Below, piece after piece: positions 35,160 through 43,070 of a stretch of DNA of 64,000 nt (position 1 is its first letter; every line of letters begins with the position of its first letter). The translations under genes and the position numbers were made by a program. A model generated the notes under the pieces. That model did no database searches and was not told the DNA's origin. It worked only from the letters and a program-made list of their open reading frames with translations. Source of the DNA: an uncultured Ruminococcus sp. (lineage in GTDB: Bacteria; Bacillota; Clostridia; Oscillospirales; Acutalibacteraceae); contig CATXZD010000001.1 in assembly GCA_958403905.1 (NCBI GenBank), positions 197,856-261,855 on the forward strand. Direction: 5' to 3'.

Positions 35160-35204
35160 ACTAAACTCTTATAAATTACGCGTGTTTTAAAACTTGAGTT
35201 TAGT
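35160..35204 (+). promoter_or_regulatory. Inverted repeat at the 5' end of the purF leader
   Basis: ACTAAACTC (35160-35168) and GAGTTTAGT (35196-35204) are perfect inverted copies around a 27-nt loop. Given the predicted start near 35157 the RNA would begin with this stem. It lacks a T-tract, so it is not a terminator; a 5' stabilising hairpin or an operator is possible. Confidence 0.5.
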
Positions 35205-35252
35205 TTAAATCATCTTGTAATAAAAATTTAGAAATACAAAGGGGTACAACTT

Positions 35253-36656
35253 ATGGGTGGATTTTTTGCAGTTGCATCAAAGGAATCGTGTGTTCTGGAC
35301 TTGTTTTACGGTACCGACTATCATTCTCATCTCGGCACAAGGCGAGGCGGTATGGCTGTTCACGGAGAAAACGGATTTTCCCGTGCAATTCATAACATTC
35401 AGAATTCTCCGTTCCGCACAAAGTTTGAGCGTGACGTTGAAGAGCTTGAGGGCAACCTCGGAATAGGCTGTATTTCAGACTTTGAGCCGCAGCCGCTTCT
35501 TGTTCATTCGCACCTCGGCAGCTTTGCAATTACAACTGTCGGAAAAATCAACAATTCCGATGAACTTATAAACGAGTGCTACAATAACGGCAATACTCAT
35601 TTTCTTGAAATGAGCGGAGGCACAATCAACCCTACCGAAATTACGGCTGCACTTATTAATCAGAAGTCGTCAATTGTCGAGGGACTGAGATTTGCTCAGG
35701 AGAAAATCAACGGTTCAATGACTATTCTTCTGCTTACCTCAAAAGGAATCTATGCCGCCCGTGACAGGCTCGGACGTACTCCCATTATTATAGGAAAAAA
35801 GGATGGAGCTTATTGCGCTTCGTTTGAAAGCTTTGCTTATCTCAATCTGGGTTATGAGGATTGCAAGGAACTCGGTCCTGCCGAAATTGTGTTTATGACC
35901 CCCGAAGGTGTTGAAACCGTAAGCCCTGCCGGCAAAGAAATGAAAATTTGCTCATTTTTATGGGTTTATTACGGCTATCCGACCTCTTGCTATGAGGGCG
36001 TAAACGTCGAGCAGATGCGCTACGAGTGCGGACGTTTGCTTGCAAAAAGAGACGACGTAACGCCCGACGTTGTTGCAGGTGTTCCCGATTCGGGAATTGC
36101 TCACGCAGTCGGCTATTCAAACGAAACAAAAATTCCGTTTACACGTCCGTTTATAAAATATACGCCGACGTGGCCCCGTTCATTTATGCCTACTAATCAG
36201 AAACAGAGAAATAAAATTGCGCATATGAAGCTTATTCCCGTTAAAAAGTTGATTGAAAACAAACGCCTTTTGCTGATTGACGATTCAATTGTAAGAGGAA
36301 CTCAGCTTCGGGAAACTACCGAATTTTTGTATAACAGCGGAGCAAAAGAGGTTCATATCCGTCCGGCGTGTCCTCCTATTATGTTCGGCTGTAAGTATCT
36401 TAACTTTTCTCGCTCAACATCAGAGCTTGATTTAATTGCACGCAGAGTAATTTTACGACGTGAGGGCGATAATGCAGATAAAATGCTTTCGGATTATGCA
36501 GATCCCACGAGCACAAACTACTGTGAAATGATTGAAGAAATCCGCAAAGAGCTTAACTTTACTTCGCTTCGCTATCATCGCCTTGACGATATGCTTGACT
36601 CAATCGGAATTTCTCCGTGTAAGCTTTGCACCTACTGCTGGAACGGCAAAGAGTAA
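35253..36656 (+). CDS. purF: Amidophosphoribosyltransferase homologue lacking the N-terminal Cys
   Basis: 467 residues, PurF architecture. The N-terminal Ntn-type domain (GTDYHSHLGTRRGGMAV near residue 21, GCISDFEPQPLLVHSHLG) is followed by a phosphoribosyltransferase domain with the PRPP loop LLLIDDSIVRGTQLRE (D343-D344). Normal PurF has Cys as residue 1 or 2 (MCGI) acting as glutaminase nucleophile; here the protein begins MGGFFAV, so that Cys is missing, the first Cys being C13. It may use free ammonia, or be a regulatory paralogue. The end PCKLCTYCWNGKE resembles a small Cys cluster. No other pur gene is adjacent. Confidence 0.85.
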   Translation: MGGFFAVASKESCVLDLFYGTDYHSHLGTRRGGMAVHGENGFSRAIHNIQNSPFRTKFERDVEELEGNLGIGCISDFEPQPLLVHSHLGSFAITTVGKINNSDELINECYNNGNTHFLEMSGGTINPTEITAALINQKSSIVEGLRFAQEKINGSMTILLLTSKGIYAARDRLGRTPIIIGKKDGAYCASFESFAYLNLGYEDCKELGPAEIVFMTPEGVETVSPAGKEMKICSFLWVYYGYPTSCYEGVNVEQMRYECGRLLAKRDDVTPDVVAGVPDSGIAHAVGYSNETKIPFTRPFIKYTPTWPRSFMPTNQKQRNKIAHMKLIPVKKLIENKRLLLIDDSIVRGTQLRETTEFLYNSGAKEVHIRPACPPIMFGCKYLNFSRSTSELDLIARRVILRREGDNADKMLSDYADPTSTNYCEMIEEIRKELNFTSLRYHRLDDMLDSIGISPCKLCTYCWNGKE

Positions 36657-36700
36657 TTTAAAATTATACAGTTATACGTCTAAAGCGTATACTATAGATA

Positions 36701-36734
36701 ACACCCCCACCGTATTGGTAGGGGTGCTTTTTTG
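36701..36734 (+). terminator. Intrinsic terminator after purF
   Basis: CACCCCCACC / GGTAGGGGTG stem (one mismatch) with loop GTATT, then CTTTTTT. Confidence 0.88.
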
Positions 36735-36808
36735 CGCCATTTTGCCATGACAATGTGAAATCGGGCCATTAAGATTGTCTATTTTTAATCGGATATCAGT
36801 ATGAATTA

Positions 36809-37705
36809 TCAGTCCTTAAAAATACTCAGGATTTCTTCCTTGTGCGCCATAATTGCGTCATAGCCTTCCTGAATCGTTTCGTCAACATTGTCAATTGAAA
36901 ACAGCTGAGTGTTTTCGTTGTTGATTTGAACGGCAAGATCAGCCATTTCCATTGATTTTCTTGTTCCGTCAATTGAATAAACGTCAAGCGCGCGCCATAT
37001 AACCTTGATAAGTCCGTCAAGACCTGCGTCGGGGTCGTAATTCATAATGTCAAAGCCGATAGCAAGCACCTTGCCCACACCCATATCACGCAAAATTTTT
37101 ACGGGCAGGTTGTCCTTTGAGCCGCCGTCAATAAAATTGTACTTGTCGTATGTGCAGGTTGTGTATATTGCAGGAAATGACATACTTGCACGAACGGCAA
37201 TTTCAAGCGGTGCGTCGCATATATAATGTATATGTTCATTTTCAAGATGTTCGTCCTCGGTTGTGAAAATACACTCGTCTGTTGTCAGCGTGTCAACTGT
37301 GCAGATTGAAAGGTTAATCGGCAAATCACGAAAGCCTTTTATACCTTTTATATCCATAATTTCCCTGATTACGTCAGAAATCAGCTCGCCCGATTTAATG
37401 CCGTCCTTTTGGATTTTTTTGTTGAGAATAAACTGCGCAAGCGCCTTGAAAATCAGACCGTTGTCAATTTCGGCAAGAGTTTTCCAGTGCTTCTTAGCCA
37501 AATCACGCATTTCCTCGGCGGTAAATCCCATCGCCATAATTGCCGCCATACAGGCGCCGGAGCTTGTTCCCGAAACATATTGGGGGTGTATTCCAAGCTC
37601 GTAAAGGGCCTTGACTGCGCCGATGTGGGCAATTCCCTGTAAACCGCCTCCGGAAAGTGCAATTCCTATTGAGTTTTGTCTGTCCTGTTTTTGCAAAATT
37701 ATCAC
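36809..37705 (-). CDS. Patatin-like phospholipase family protein
   Basis: 298 residues. The patatin oxyanion loop SGGGLQGIAHIGA lies at residues 18-30, nucleophile S48 in GTSSG, and the dyad Asp in FIDGGSKDNLP. It hydrolyses acyl esters of lipids; the bacterial RssA/RSSA-type relatives are cytoplasmic and without a signal peptide, as here. The start is taken as GTG 37705 with AAGGA upstream; a TTG three codons later after AGGTG is an alternative. It follows the glycosyltransferase gene by 23 bp and is probably cotranscribed. Confidence 0.87.
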   Translation of the reverse strand: MIILQKQDRQNSIGIALSGGGLQGIAHIGAVKALYELGIHPQYVSGTSSGACMAAIMAMGFTAEEMRDLAKKHWKTLAEIDNGLIFKALAQFILNKKIQKDGIKSGELISDVIREIMDIKGIKGFRDLPINLSICTVDTLTTDECIFTTEDEHLENEHIHYICDAPLEIAVRASMSFPAIYTTCTYDKYNFIDGGSKDNLPVKILRDMGVGKVLAIGFDIMNYDPDAGLDGLIKVIWRALDVYSIDGTRKSMEMADLAVQINNENTQLFSIDNVDETIQEGYDAIMAHKEEILSIFKD

Positions 37706-37728
37706 CTAATTCCTTATCCCGAACCACT

Positions 37729-39462
37729 TTACTTATAAAAGCGGTAGACGTTGCAGTATGACTCGGTTTCAACAAAATAATCATACCAGTTGTAGAAATC
37801 GTCAAAGCTGTAGTCGACCTGAATAAGCTCATGGTTCTTAAATTCTGTATTTTCCGTAATGTATTTTATAGTGCTGTCGTTATCGACAAGACGTGAAATG
37901 TAAACCGTAACCTCGGAAAGGTTTGAAAGCTTTTCATCGGTTGCCAGCGCCGACATACTGTCTTTTGTTTCTTTTCCTGTGTCGCCGTTGAACATATATG
38001 CCTTTGCAAGTTCGGAAATTTTTCCTTTTGTTACAATACCTCTGTTGCTCGCAAAACTTTCAAGCTCGTCACCGAGTGTTTTCGACATTTGCGAGGTTTG
38101 CACAATCATTGTGCTGTCATAGTTCATAAACTTGTCAATGCACTTGTTCCATTCAAGCATAGCTGTTCCGATAAACACACAGTTGTCTGTTTTGGTGTTA
38201 TAAAGATTTGTTTTGCCGTAGGTGTAGTACGGAGTTACCGTACAGAATGCAATTGCGCTTGCCAGCATAATGCTTGCAGGAAGCACAAGGTGTACTTTTT
38301 GGTTTTTAATCAGCGCGAATATTTTAATGAATGCAAATGTAAACAGCATTGAAATCAGCGGAAGAGAAGCCATAACGTATCTGTCGCTGTTAAACGGCGA
38401 TACAAGCGAGATTCCGATAAAATAAACCAAAGCAGGTATAATAATAAACATAGCTTTGCGGTTAAGCTTGTGTTTTTTTACAAAACGGAAGTAAATACCA
38501 CCGCCGACTGCAAAAACCGAGCATAGCGCAAACAGCCATATTTGATTTAAGAACAAATCCTTTGAAATTATTTGAATGTATGTGCAGAGCTTGTAAACAA
38601 CATATGTAAAAACGGTGACTAATTCAAGCCCGGATATGTCAAGCGAGCCGAAACCCCTGTTGCCTCCAAGCACATTTGAGATAATGTACGGATAAATGCA
38701 AAGTGCAATGACTGCGCCGATAACTGCGGCAATAATGTATTTTACAAGGTCTTTGATGTTTTTCTCCTTGATTTTGAAAACAAGAAAAACAAGTCCGGTT
38801 AAGCCTGCAAACAAAATGAAATAGTATTGAGTGAGTATGCCGAGAATTACAATAAGCGTAAGCATAAGATAGTCAGACAGCTTTACCGTGTTTTTCTTTT
38901 CATACATAACAATACTCATATACAAAAATGCAAGCACAAAGAACGTAAGTGTTGCATACATTCGCAGATAAATTGTGGTTGTAATGCATGCAATGCTAAA
39001 CGCATAAGCGCCCGAGGCTATAAGCGCATACAGATTATTGCCTGTAACCTTTTTGCCGATTTTAAACAGCAGAACAAGTATGCCGGCCATAGCAAGTATG
39101 TTGATTGAATATGCAAGCCACTTGCTGAAAACTCCGGGAAACAGAGAACATACGGTATGCACCAGCGCATAATAAAGCGGAGGGTGAGATGCGTCAATAA
39201 TCTGATTTTCATAAACCTGAGCGTAGTCGAAACGATGCTCTTCACTTACGGCAAGATATTCATTAAAGTCCTTGGGACTGTTCCAGCCTCCGTCAACGTT
39301 TAATTGCTTTGATGAGTTTGCAAGATTATAGGTCAACAGCTCGTCCTCATGAAAGCCCTGCTTTGTTGCCATATAAAATGTGCTGATTGCAAGGCTGAGA
39401 ATAATTATAACAGAAAGAATAATGCCGGCTTTTTTGTTATCAATTTTCATAAGCTTATCCAT
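37729..39462 (-). CDS. GT-C fold membrane glycosyltransferase (GT39/ArnT-like)
   Basis: 577 residues. A first membrane helix (~13-31) is followed by HEDELLTYNLAN, the acidic DE motif of GT-C enzymes, and SHPPLYYALVH; nine or more further membrane segments follow to ~430, then a soluble C-terminal domain (~430-577). Such enzymes transfer sugars from polyprenyl-phosphate donors on the outer membrane face. ATG 39462 follows AAAGGA. Heads a minus-strand operon with the patatin gene. Confidence 0.8.
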   Translation of the reverse strand: MDKLMKIDNKKAGIILSVIIILSLAISTFYMATKQGFHEDELLTYNLANSSKQLNVDGGWNSPKDFNEYLAVSEEHRFDYAQVYENQIIDASHPPLYYALVHTVCSLFPGVFSKWLAYSINILAMAGILVLLFKIGKKVTGNNLYALIASGAYAFSIACITTTIYLRMYATLTFFVLAFLYMSIVMYEKKNTVKLSDYLMLTLIVILGILTQYYFILFAGLTGLVFLVFKIKEKNIKDLVKYIIAAVIGAVIALCIYPYIISNVLGGNRGFGSLDISGLELVTVFTYVVYKLCTYIQIISKDLFLNQIWLFALCSVFAVGGGIYFRFVKKHKLNRKAMFIIIPALVYFIGISLVSPFNSDRYVMASLPLISMLFTFAFIKIFALIKNQKVHLVLPASIMLASAIAFCTVTPYYTYGKTNLYNTKTDNCVFIGTAMLEWNKCIDKFMNYDSTMIVQTSQMSKTLGDELESFASNRGIVTKGKISELAKAYMFNGDTGKETKDSMSALATDEKLSNLSEVTVYISRLVDNDSTIKYITENTEFKNHELIQVDYSFDDFYNWYDYFVETESYCNVYRFYK

Positions 39463-39610
39463 TAGTATTTTCCTTTTAAATTAATTTTAGTTTATTTGAA
39501 CTATGTATATAATACATTATATCATACATTAAGTACAAATCACAATATATTTTATTAATTTTTTGTACGTAAATTGATCCAGATTGTCGTTAAGGTTATG
39601 TTGTTAATAA

Positions 39611-39789
39611 TTAAGCAACCACTGATTAAATTACGCATAAACGCTGTTTGCACATCTTGCTTGCATATTTTCCGCCATATTGCCCAAAATTCTGCACACA
39701 GGCGTCAGCCTGCGCACAATATTTTAAGCAATCTGACGAAAAATCTGTCGGCGCAATATGTACAAACAATTTAATCATTGTTTACTTAA
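39611..39789. repeat. MITE-like long imperfect inverted repeat
   Basis: Left end TTAAGCAACCACTGATTAAA and the reverse complement of the right end TTAAGTAAACAATGATTAAA match at 16 of 20 positions. The similarity continues inward along most of both arms (GTTTGCACATCTTGC against GTTTGTACATATTGC) to a central perfect stem CAGGC-GTCA-GCCTG (39699-39712). The left arm has about 12 extra bases. The whole could fold as a single long hairpin. No transposase is encoded. A small mobile element or a structured RNA are both possible. Confidence 0.65.
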
Positions 39790-39808
39790 CATATAAAAAT
39801 ATTTTTGC

Positions 39809-39899
39809 TTTACAAAAAATTTACGAACAATTGACGAAATTGTCAAACTTTACATACTTTTTACAATTCGTTTACAAATGCATTACGTTGCTTTTATAT
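39809..39899 (+). promoter_or_regulatory. PhoP-type Pho-box array and promoter of the phosphate symporter
   Basis: Hexamers TTTACA (39809), TTTACG (39820), TTGACG (39831) and then TTTACA (39849), TTTACA (39860), TTTACA (39871) occur in two sets, each with an exact 11-bp period. Firmicute PhoP binds TT(A/C/T)ACA direct repeats with about 5-bp gaps. The last hexamer also serves as -35, with TTATAT (39894-39899) 17 bp away. The downstream gene is a phosphate transporter, which fits phosphate-starvation induction. Confidence 0.75.
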
Positions 39900-39929
39900 G
39901 ATTTGTGTTATAAAGGAGAGTAAGGATTT

Positions 39930-41690
39930 ATGGATTTATTTTCAATATTACAACTGCTTTGCGGTCTTGCCCTGTTTCTCTACGGAATGAACACAATGGG
40001 TGACGGACTTGAAAAATTGTCCGGCGGAAAACTTGAAAAGATACTTGAAAAGCTTACAAACAATACCTTTAAGGGATTTATTCTCGGTGCTGCGGTAACG
40101 GCGGTTATTCAGTCGTCGTCGGCTACAACCGTTATGGTGGTCGGATTTATCAATTCAGGCATAATGAAGCTTCGCCAAGGAATCGGCGTAATTATAGGCG
40201 CAAACTTCGGTACTGTAGTTACATCGTGGATTCTGAGCCTTTCGGGAATACAAGGTGAGAGTTTGATTATGCAGTTGTTAAAGCCTGCGTCATTCTCGGC
40301 GATTTTTGCATTTGTCGGAATAGTTTTGTTGATGTTCTTCAAAACGGAAAAGAAAAGAAATCTTGCAACTATATTTATCGGATTTGCCGTTCTTATGGTT
40401 GGTATGGAGCAGATGAGCGCAGCGGTTGAGCCGCTTGAACACGACCCGGCATTTGCCAGCTTCCTTACTCTTTTCAATAATCCTGTTTTTGGTATTTTTG
40501 CCGGTCTTGTTCTTACCGCAATTATTCAAAGCTCAAGCGCGTCTGTCGGTATTTTGCAGGCATTGTCTTCAACAGGAGTTATTACTTATTCAATGGCAAT
40601 TCCTATTGTGCTCGGTCAGAATATCGGTACCTGCGTAACAGCACTTATATCCTGCATAGGTGCAAAGAAGAACGCTAAGCGTGCGGCTTTTGTTCACTTG
40701 TATTACAATATTATAGGCGTGTTAGCGTTCTGTCTGTTGTTCTACGGCTCAAGCCTTTTTATAAACTACAGCTTTATGAGCGAAACCGTAAATCAGGCGA
40801 ACATAGCTGTTATTCATACAGTATTCAACATCTTTGAAATTATACTTCTTCTTCCGCTCAACAGAATGCTTGAAAAGCTTGCATGTCTTACAATTCGTGA
40901 CAAAGAGGAGGAAAGCGATACTCCGTTTTTGGACGAGCGTTTCCTCAGCACTCCATCGCTTGCAACCGAAAGAGCAATGTCCCTGAGCACAAAAATGGCT
41001 CGCCTTTCAGAGGGAACGCTTCTCGGTTCACTTGAACTTCTGGGTGAATATAACGAAAAAGTTGCCGAAACAATTCAGGATAATGAGGATATGATTGATA
41101 CCTATGAGGACGTTATTTCAACATATCTTGTTAAATTGAGTATGAAAACGCTGTCGGAAGCCGACAGTAAAATGGTTCAGCTTGTGCTTCATACAATCGG
41201 AGATTTTGAGAGAATAAGCGACCACGCAGTAAATATTATGCAGGTTGCTAAGGAAATTGAAGATAAAAAGGTTAATTTCTCCGATAAGGCACGAGAGGGT
41301 CTTGAAGTAATGGTAGCTGCATTAATGGAAATTATCAACAATGCAACGCTTGCCTTTATCAATAACGATGTAAAACTTGCAGCAAAGGTTGAGCCTCTTG
41401 AACAGGTTATCGACAGGCTTCGTGATAAGCTAAAGGAAGCTCACGTAAGACGTCTTACAAACGGCGAATGTACAATTGAGCTCGGCTTTATTTTCTCCGA
41501 CTTGATTACTAATATTGAGCGTGTGTCTGATCACTGCTCAAATATTGCAATCGGTGTTATAGAGATTAACCGCAACGGATATGAGGCTCACGAGTATCTC
41601 CACGAGCTGAAAAATTCCGATGATATTCAGTACAATGCAGACTATAAGGCATACAAACAAAAGTATGCTTTGTCGCAGAATGCAAAATAA
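39930..41690 (+). CDS. Na/Pi cotransporter family protein with C-terminal PhoU-like domain
   Basis: 586 residues. The membrane part (~1-320) contains two inverted Na_Pi_cotrans repeats, each with a QSSSA core: AVIQSSSATTVMVVGF near residue 60 and AIIQSSSASVGILQ near 200. The soluble C-terminal part (~350-560) is helical and PhoU-like (DFERISDHAVNI, NIERVSDHCSNIA). It imports phosphate with sodium. The upstream Pho-box array indicates PhoPR control. Monocistronic, with terminator at 41698. Confidence 0.92.
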   Translation: MDLFSILQLLCGLALFLYGMNTMGDGLEKLSGGKLEKILEKLTNNTFKGFILGAAVTAVIQSSSATTVMVVGFINSGIMKLRQGIGVIIGANFGTVVTSWILSLSGIQGESLIMQLLKPASFSAIFAFVGIVLLMFFKTEKKRNLATIFIGFAVLMVGMEQMSAAVEPLEHDPAFASFLTLFNNPVFGIFAGLVLTAIIQSSSASVGILQALSSTGVITYSMAIPIVLGQNIGTCVTALISCIGAKKNAKRAAFVHLYYNIIGVLAFCLLFYGSSLFINYSFMSETVNQANIAVIHTVFNIFEIILLLPLNRMLEKLACLTIRDKEEESDTPFLDERFLSTPSLATERAMSLSTKMARLSEGTLLGSLELLGEYNEKVAETIQDNEDMIDTYEDVISTYLVKLSMKTLSEADSKMVQLVLHTIGDFERISDHAVNIMQVAKEIEDKKVNFSDKAREGLEVMVAALMEIINNATLAFINNDVKLAAKVEPLEQVIDRLRDKLKEAHVRRLTNGECTIELGFIFSDLITNIERVSDHCSNIAIGVIEINRNGYEAHEYLHELKNSDDIQYNADYKAYKQKYALSQNAK

Positions 41691-41697
41691 TTCAGAC

Positions 41698-41728
41698 AAA
41701 AAGGGGCTGTTTTTACAGCCTCTTTTTA
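41698..41728 (+). terminator. Intrinsic terminator after Na/Pi symporter
   Basis: AAAGGGGCTGT / ACAGCCTCTTT stem (one G-T pair) with a TTTT loop and a following TTTTT. Confidence 0.8.
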
Positions 41729-41861
41729 AACGCTCTTTTTAAACGCCCTAAGGGTCGGTTTGAAATTATATCTCGGTATCGCGGGAGTCAGACATTAATC
41801 AGACTCTAAAGCAAGATACAACTTTACGTCATCTTGTCTGAAATTTATATATCAACGTTTT

Positions 41862-42283
41862 CGTAGGGGACGGCATCCATGACGTCCCAAAATGTTACAT
41901 TATTACTATTATCAATAAATAATGTTTAAATACTGTAGCGGTGAACTGTGTTCGCCAAAATGAATAACAAAAACATTTGAATTTTACATCAACATTTACG
42001 TAGGGACACGGCGTGCCGTGTCCGTGCAAAATTGCATTGCAATTTTGTAAATGGGACGTGTGGGAACCCGTCCCCTACGGAAAGGTTTGTTTTCCTCTAT
42101 AACTATAACTTAATCGGTGAAGTTTGATTGCCACTGCGGACACGGCACGCCGTGTCCCTACGACTAAAAACAAACGTTTCCTATATCGCCGTAGGGGACG
42201 GCTTTTCTGCGAAAACGGCAACCCTTTTGTCGCTTTGCGACATTTCCCCTAATAGGGGAATCACCTTGTCGTCCCAAAACGTT
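41862..42283. repeat. Cluster of intergenic palindromic repeats
   Basis: The core CGTAGGGGACGG occurs at 41862-41873 and 42190-42201, and inverted at 42068-42079. Both forward copies run to a shared end CGTCCCAAAA(C/T)GTTA, one with a ~25-bp and the other with a ~75-bp interior. A 25-bp unit containing the palindrome GGACACGGC-GT-GCCGTGTCC at 41999-42023 recurs exactly inverted at 42138-42162, bracketing 164 bp. Between them is another strong hairpin (CAAAATTGC / GCAATTTTG). Nested, non-coding repeats of the REP or MITE kind. Confidence 0.75.
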
Positions 42284-42465
42284 ATCTATACATTAATTTA
42301 AAATTCGGCAACCGTTATTTCGCGCAATCTAACTTTTGAACTCGATTTGCCGGTCAAGGTACTAGACTAAATTTCTTTTCGCTTAATTCCTTTATGTAAA
42401 TTTGAATCACTATAAATCTTGTACAATAATAAGATGAATGAAACAATACAGCGGTGGTGGTAGAT

Positions 42466-43035
42466 TTGAAAAAAGCTTTGTTGGTTTCACACTCTGAACA
42501 GAGTGCAGCTTCGCTTTCCGAGCTTCTGCGCAGCGAAGGTTATACGAGCATTTCTGTTTCAATTACCGCCAAAACGGCAAGAAAGCTTGTTGAAAAAGAT
42601 GAATTTGATCTTATATGTATAAATGCTCCTTTAGCGGAGGAAACGGGTATTGAATTGTCCGAACACTTTGCAAAAACCACACGGTCGAGTGTTGTAATTA
42701 TCGTTCCGCAGAAAAATGCCGATGATGTCAACGACCTTTTGACTGAGCACGGGGTTTTAGTAATTGCAAAGCCTGTACACAAACATCTTTTTCATCATTT
42801 TCTCCAGTTTACGGACTGCTTTCGTATGAGAATGCTTTGCGTGACGGAAGAAAATGAAAAGCTGAGGCATATGGTTGAGGATATGAAAATTATCAACAGA
42901 GCAAAATTTCTGCTTATTTCCTGCCTTAATATGTCTGAAATTCAGGCGCACCGCTATCTTGAAAAGCAGGCTATGGACTTGCGCATAAGCAAGCTTCAGG
43001 TTGCCAAGCAGGTTATTCAGACCTATGAAAACTGA
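42466..43035 (+). CDS. ANTAR domain RNA-binding response regulator with degenerate receiver
   Basis: 189 residues. The first ~120 have the response-regulator receiver fold, but Asn53 (CINAP) stands where the phosphoacceptor Asp should be and the usual acidic pair after strand 1 is replaced (VSHSE); the conserved Lys (IAKP) remains. A coiled coil leads to a C-terminal ANTAR domain (~130-187: NRAKFLLISCLNMSEIQAHRYL, shown in part; QVAKQVIQ). ANTAR proteins bind paired hexaloop RNA hairpins and prevent termination. I prefer TTG 42466 after GGTGG; GTG 42454 is possible. It is 35 bp before carA and probably cotranscribed. Candidate targets lie before glnN and amtB. Confidence 0.88.
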   Translation: MKKALLVSHSEQSAASLSELLRSEGYTSISVSITAKTARKLVEKDEFDLICINAPLAEETGIELSEHFAKTTRSSVVIIVPQKNADDVNDLLTEHGVLVIAKPVHKHLFHHFLQFTDCFRMRMLCVTEENEKLRHMVEDMKIINRAKFLLISCLNMSEIQAHRYLEKQAMDLRISKLQVAKQVIQTYEN

Positions 43036-43070
43036 AATGTGAAGTGAATTTTTGAAAGGAATGTGTTTTT

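Larger units (their letters stand above)
34939..35252. other. Intergenic region between divergent plsY and purF (314 bp)
   Basis: Holds a minus-strand promoter for plsY (35008-35037), a plus-strand promoter for purF (35122-35150) and an inverted repeat at the predicted 5' end of the purF transcript (35160-35204). No PurR-box or purine riboswitch pattern was recognised. Confidence 0.6.
39463..39929. other. Intergenic region upstream of the Na/Pi symporter (467 bp)
   Basis: Contains the promoter side of the minus-strand glycosyltransferase operon (no convincing -35/-10 found), a ~179-bp imperfect inverted-repeat element (39611-39789) and a Pho-box array with promoter (39809-39899). Two short open frames across the inverted repeat show no protein-like features. 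Confidence 0.6.
41691..42465. other. Long intergenic region with terminator and repeat cluster (775 bp)
   Basis: After the symporter terminator (41698-41728) lies sequence rich in GTAGGGGACGG-type repeats and GC palindromes (41862-42283), then an AT-rich stretch leading to the ANTAR gene. A TTGAAT at 42402 may be its -35, but no matching -10 at 17 bp was convincing. No coding gene is supported. Confidence 0.65.

Noticed and set aside
39574..39923. Short open frames of 66 and 91 codons upstream of the Na/Pi symporter
   Set aside because: They run through the inverted-repeat element and Pho boxes, have no SD and no protein-like pattern.
41862..42283. Repeat cluster as a CRISPR array
   Set aside because: Units are palindromic, occur in both orientations with unequal spacing, and no cas genes are present.
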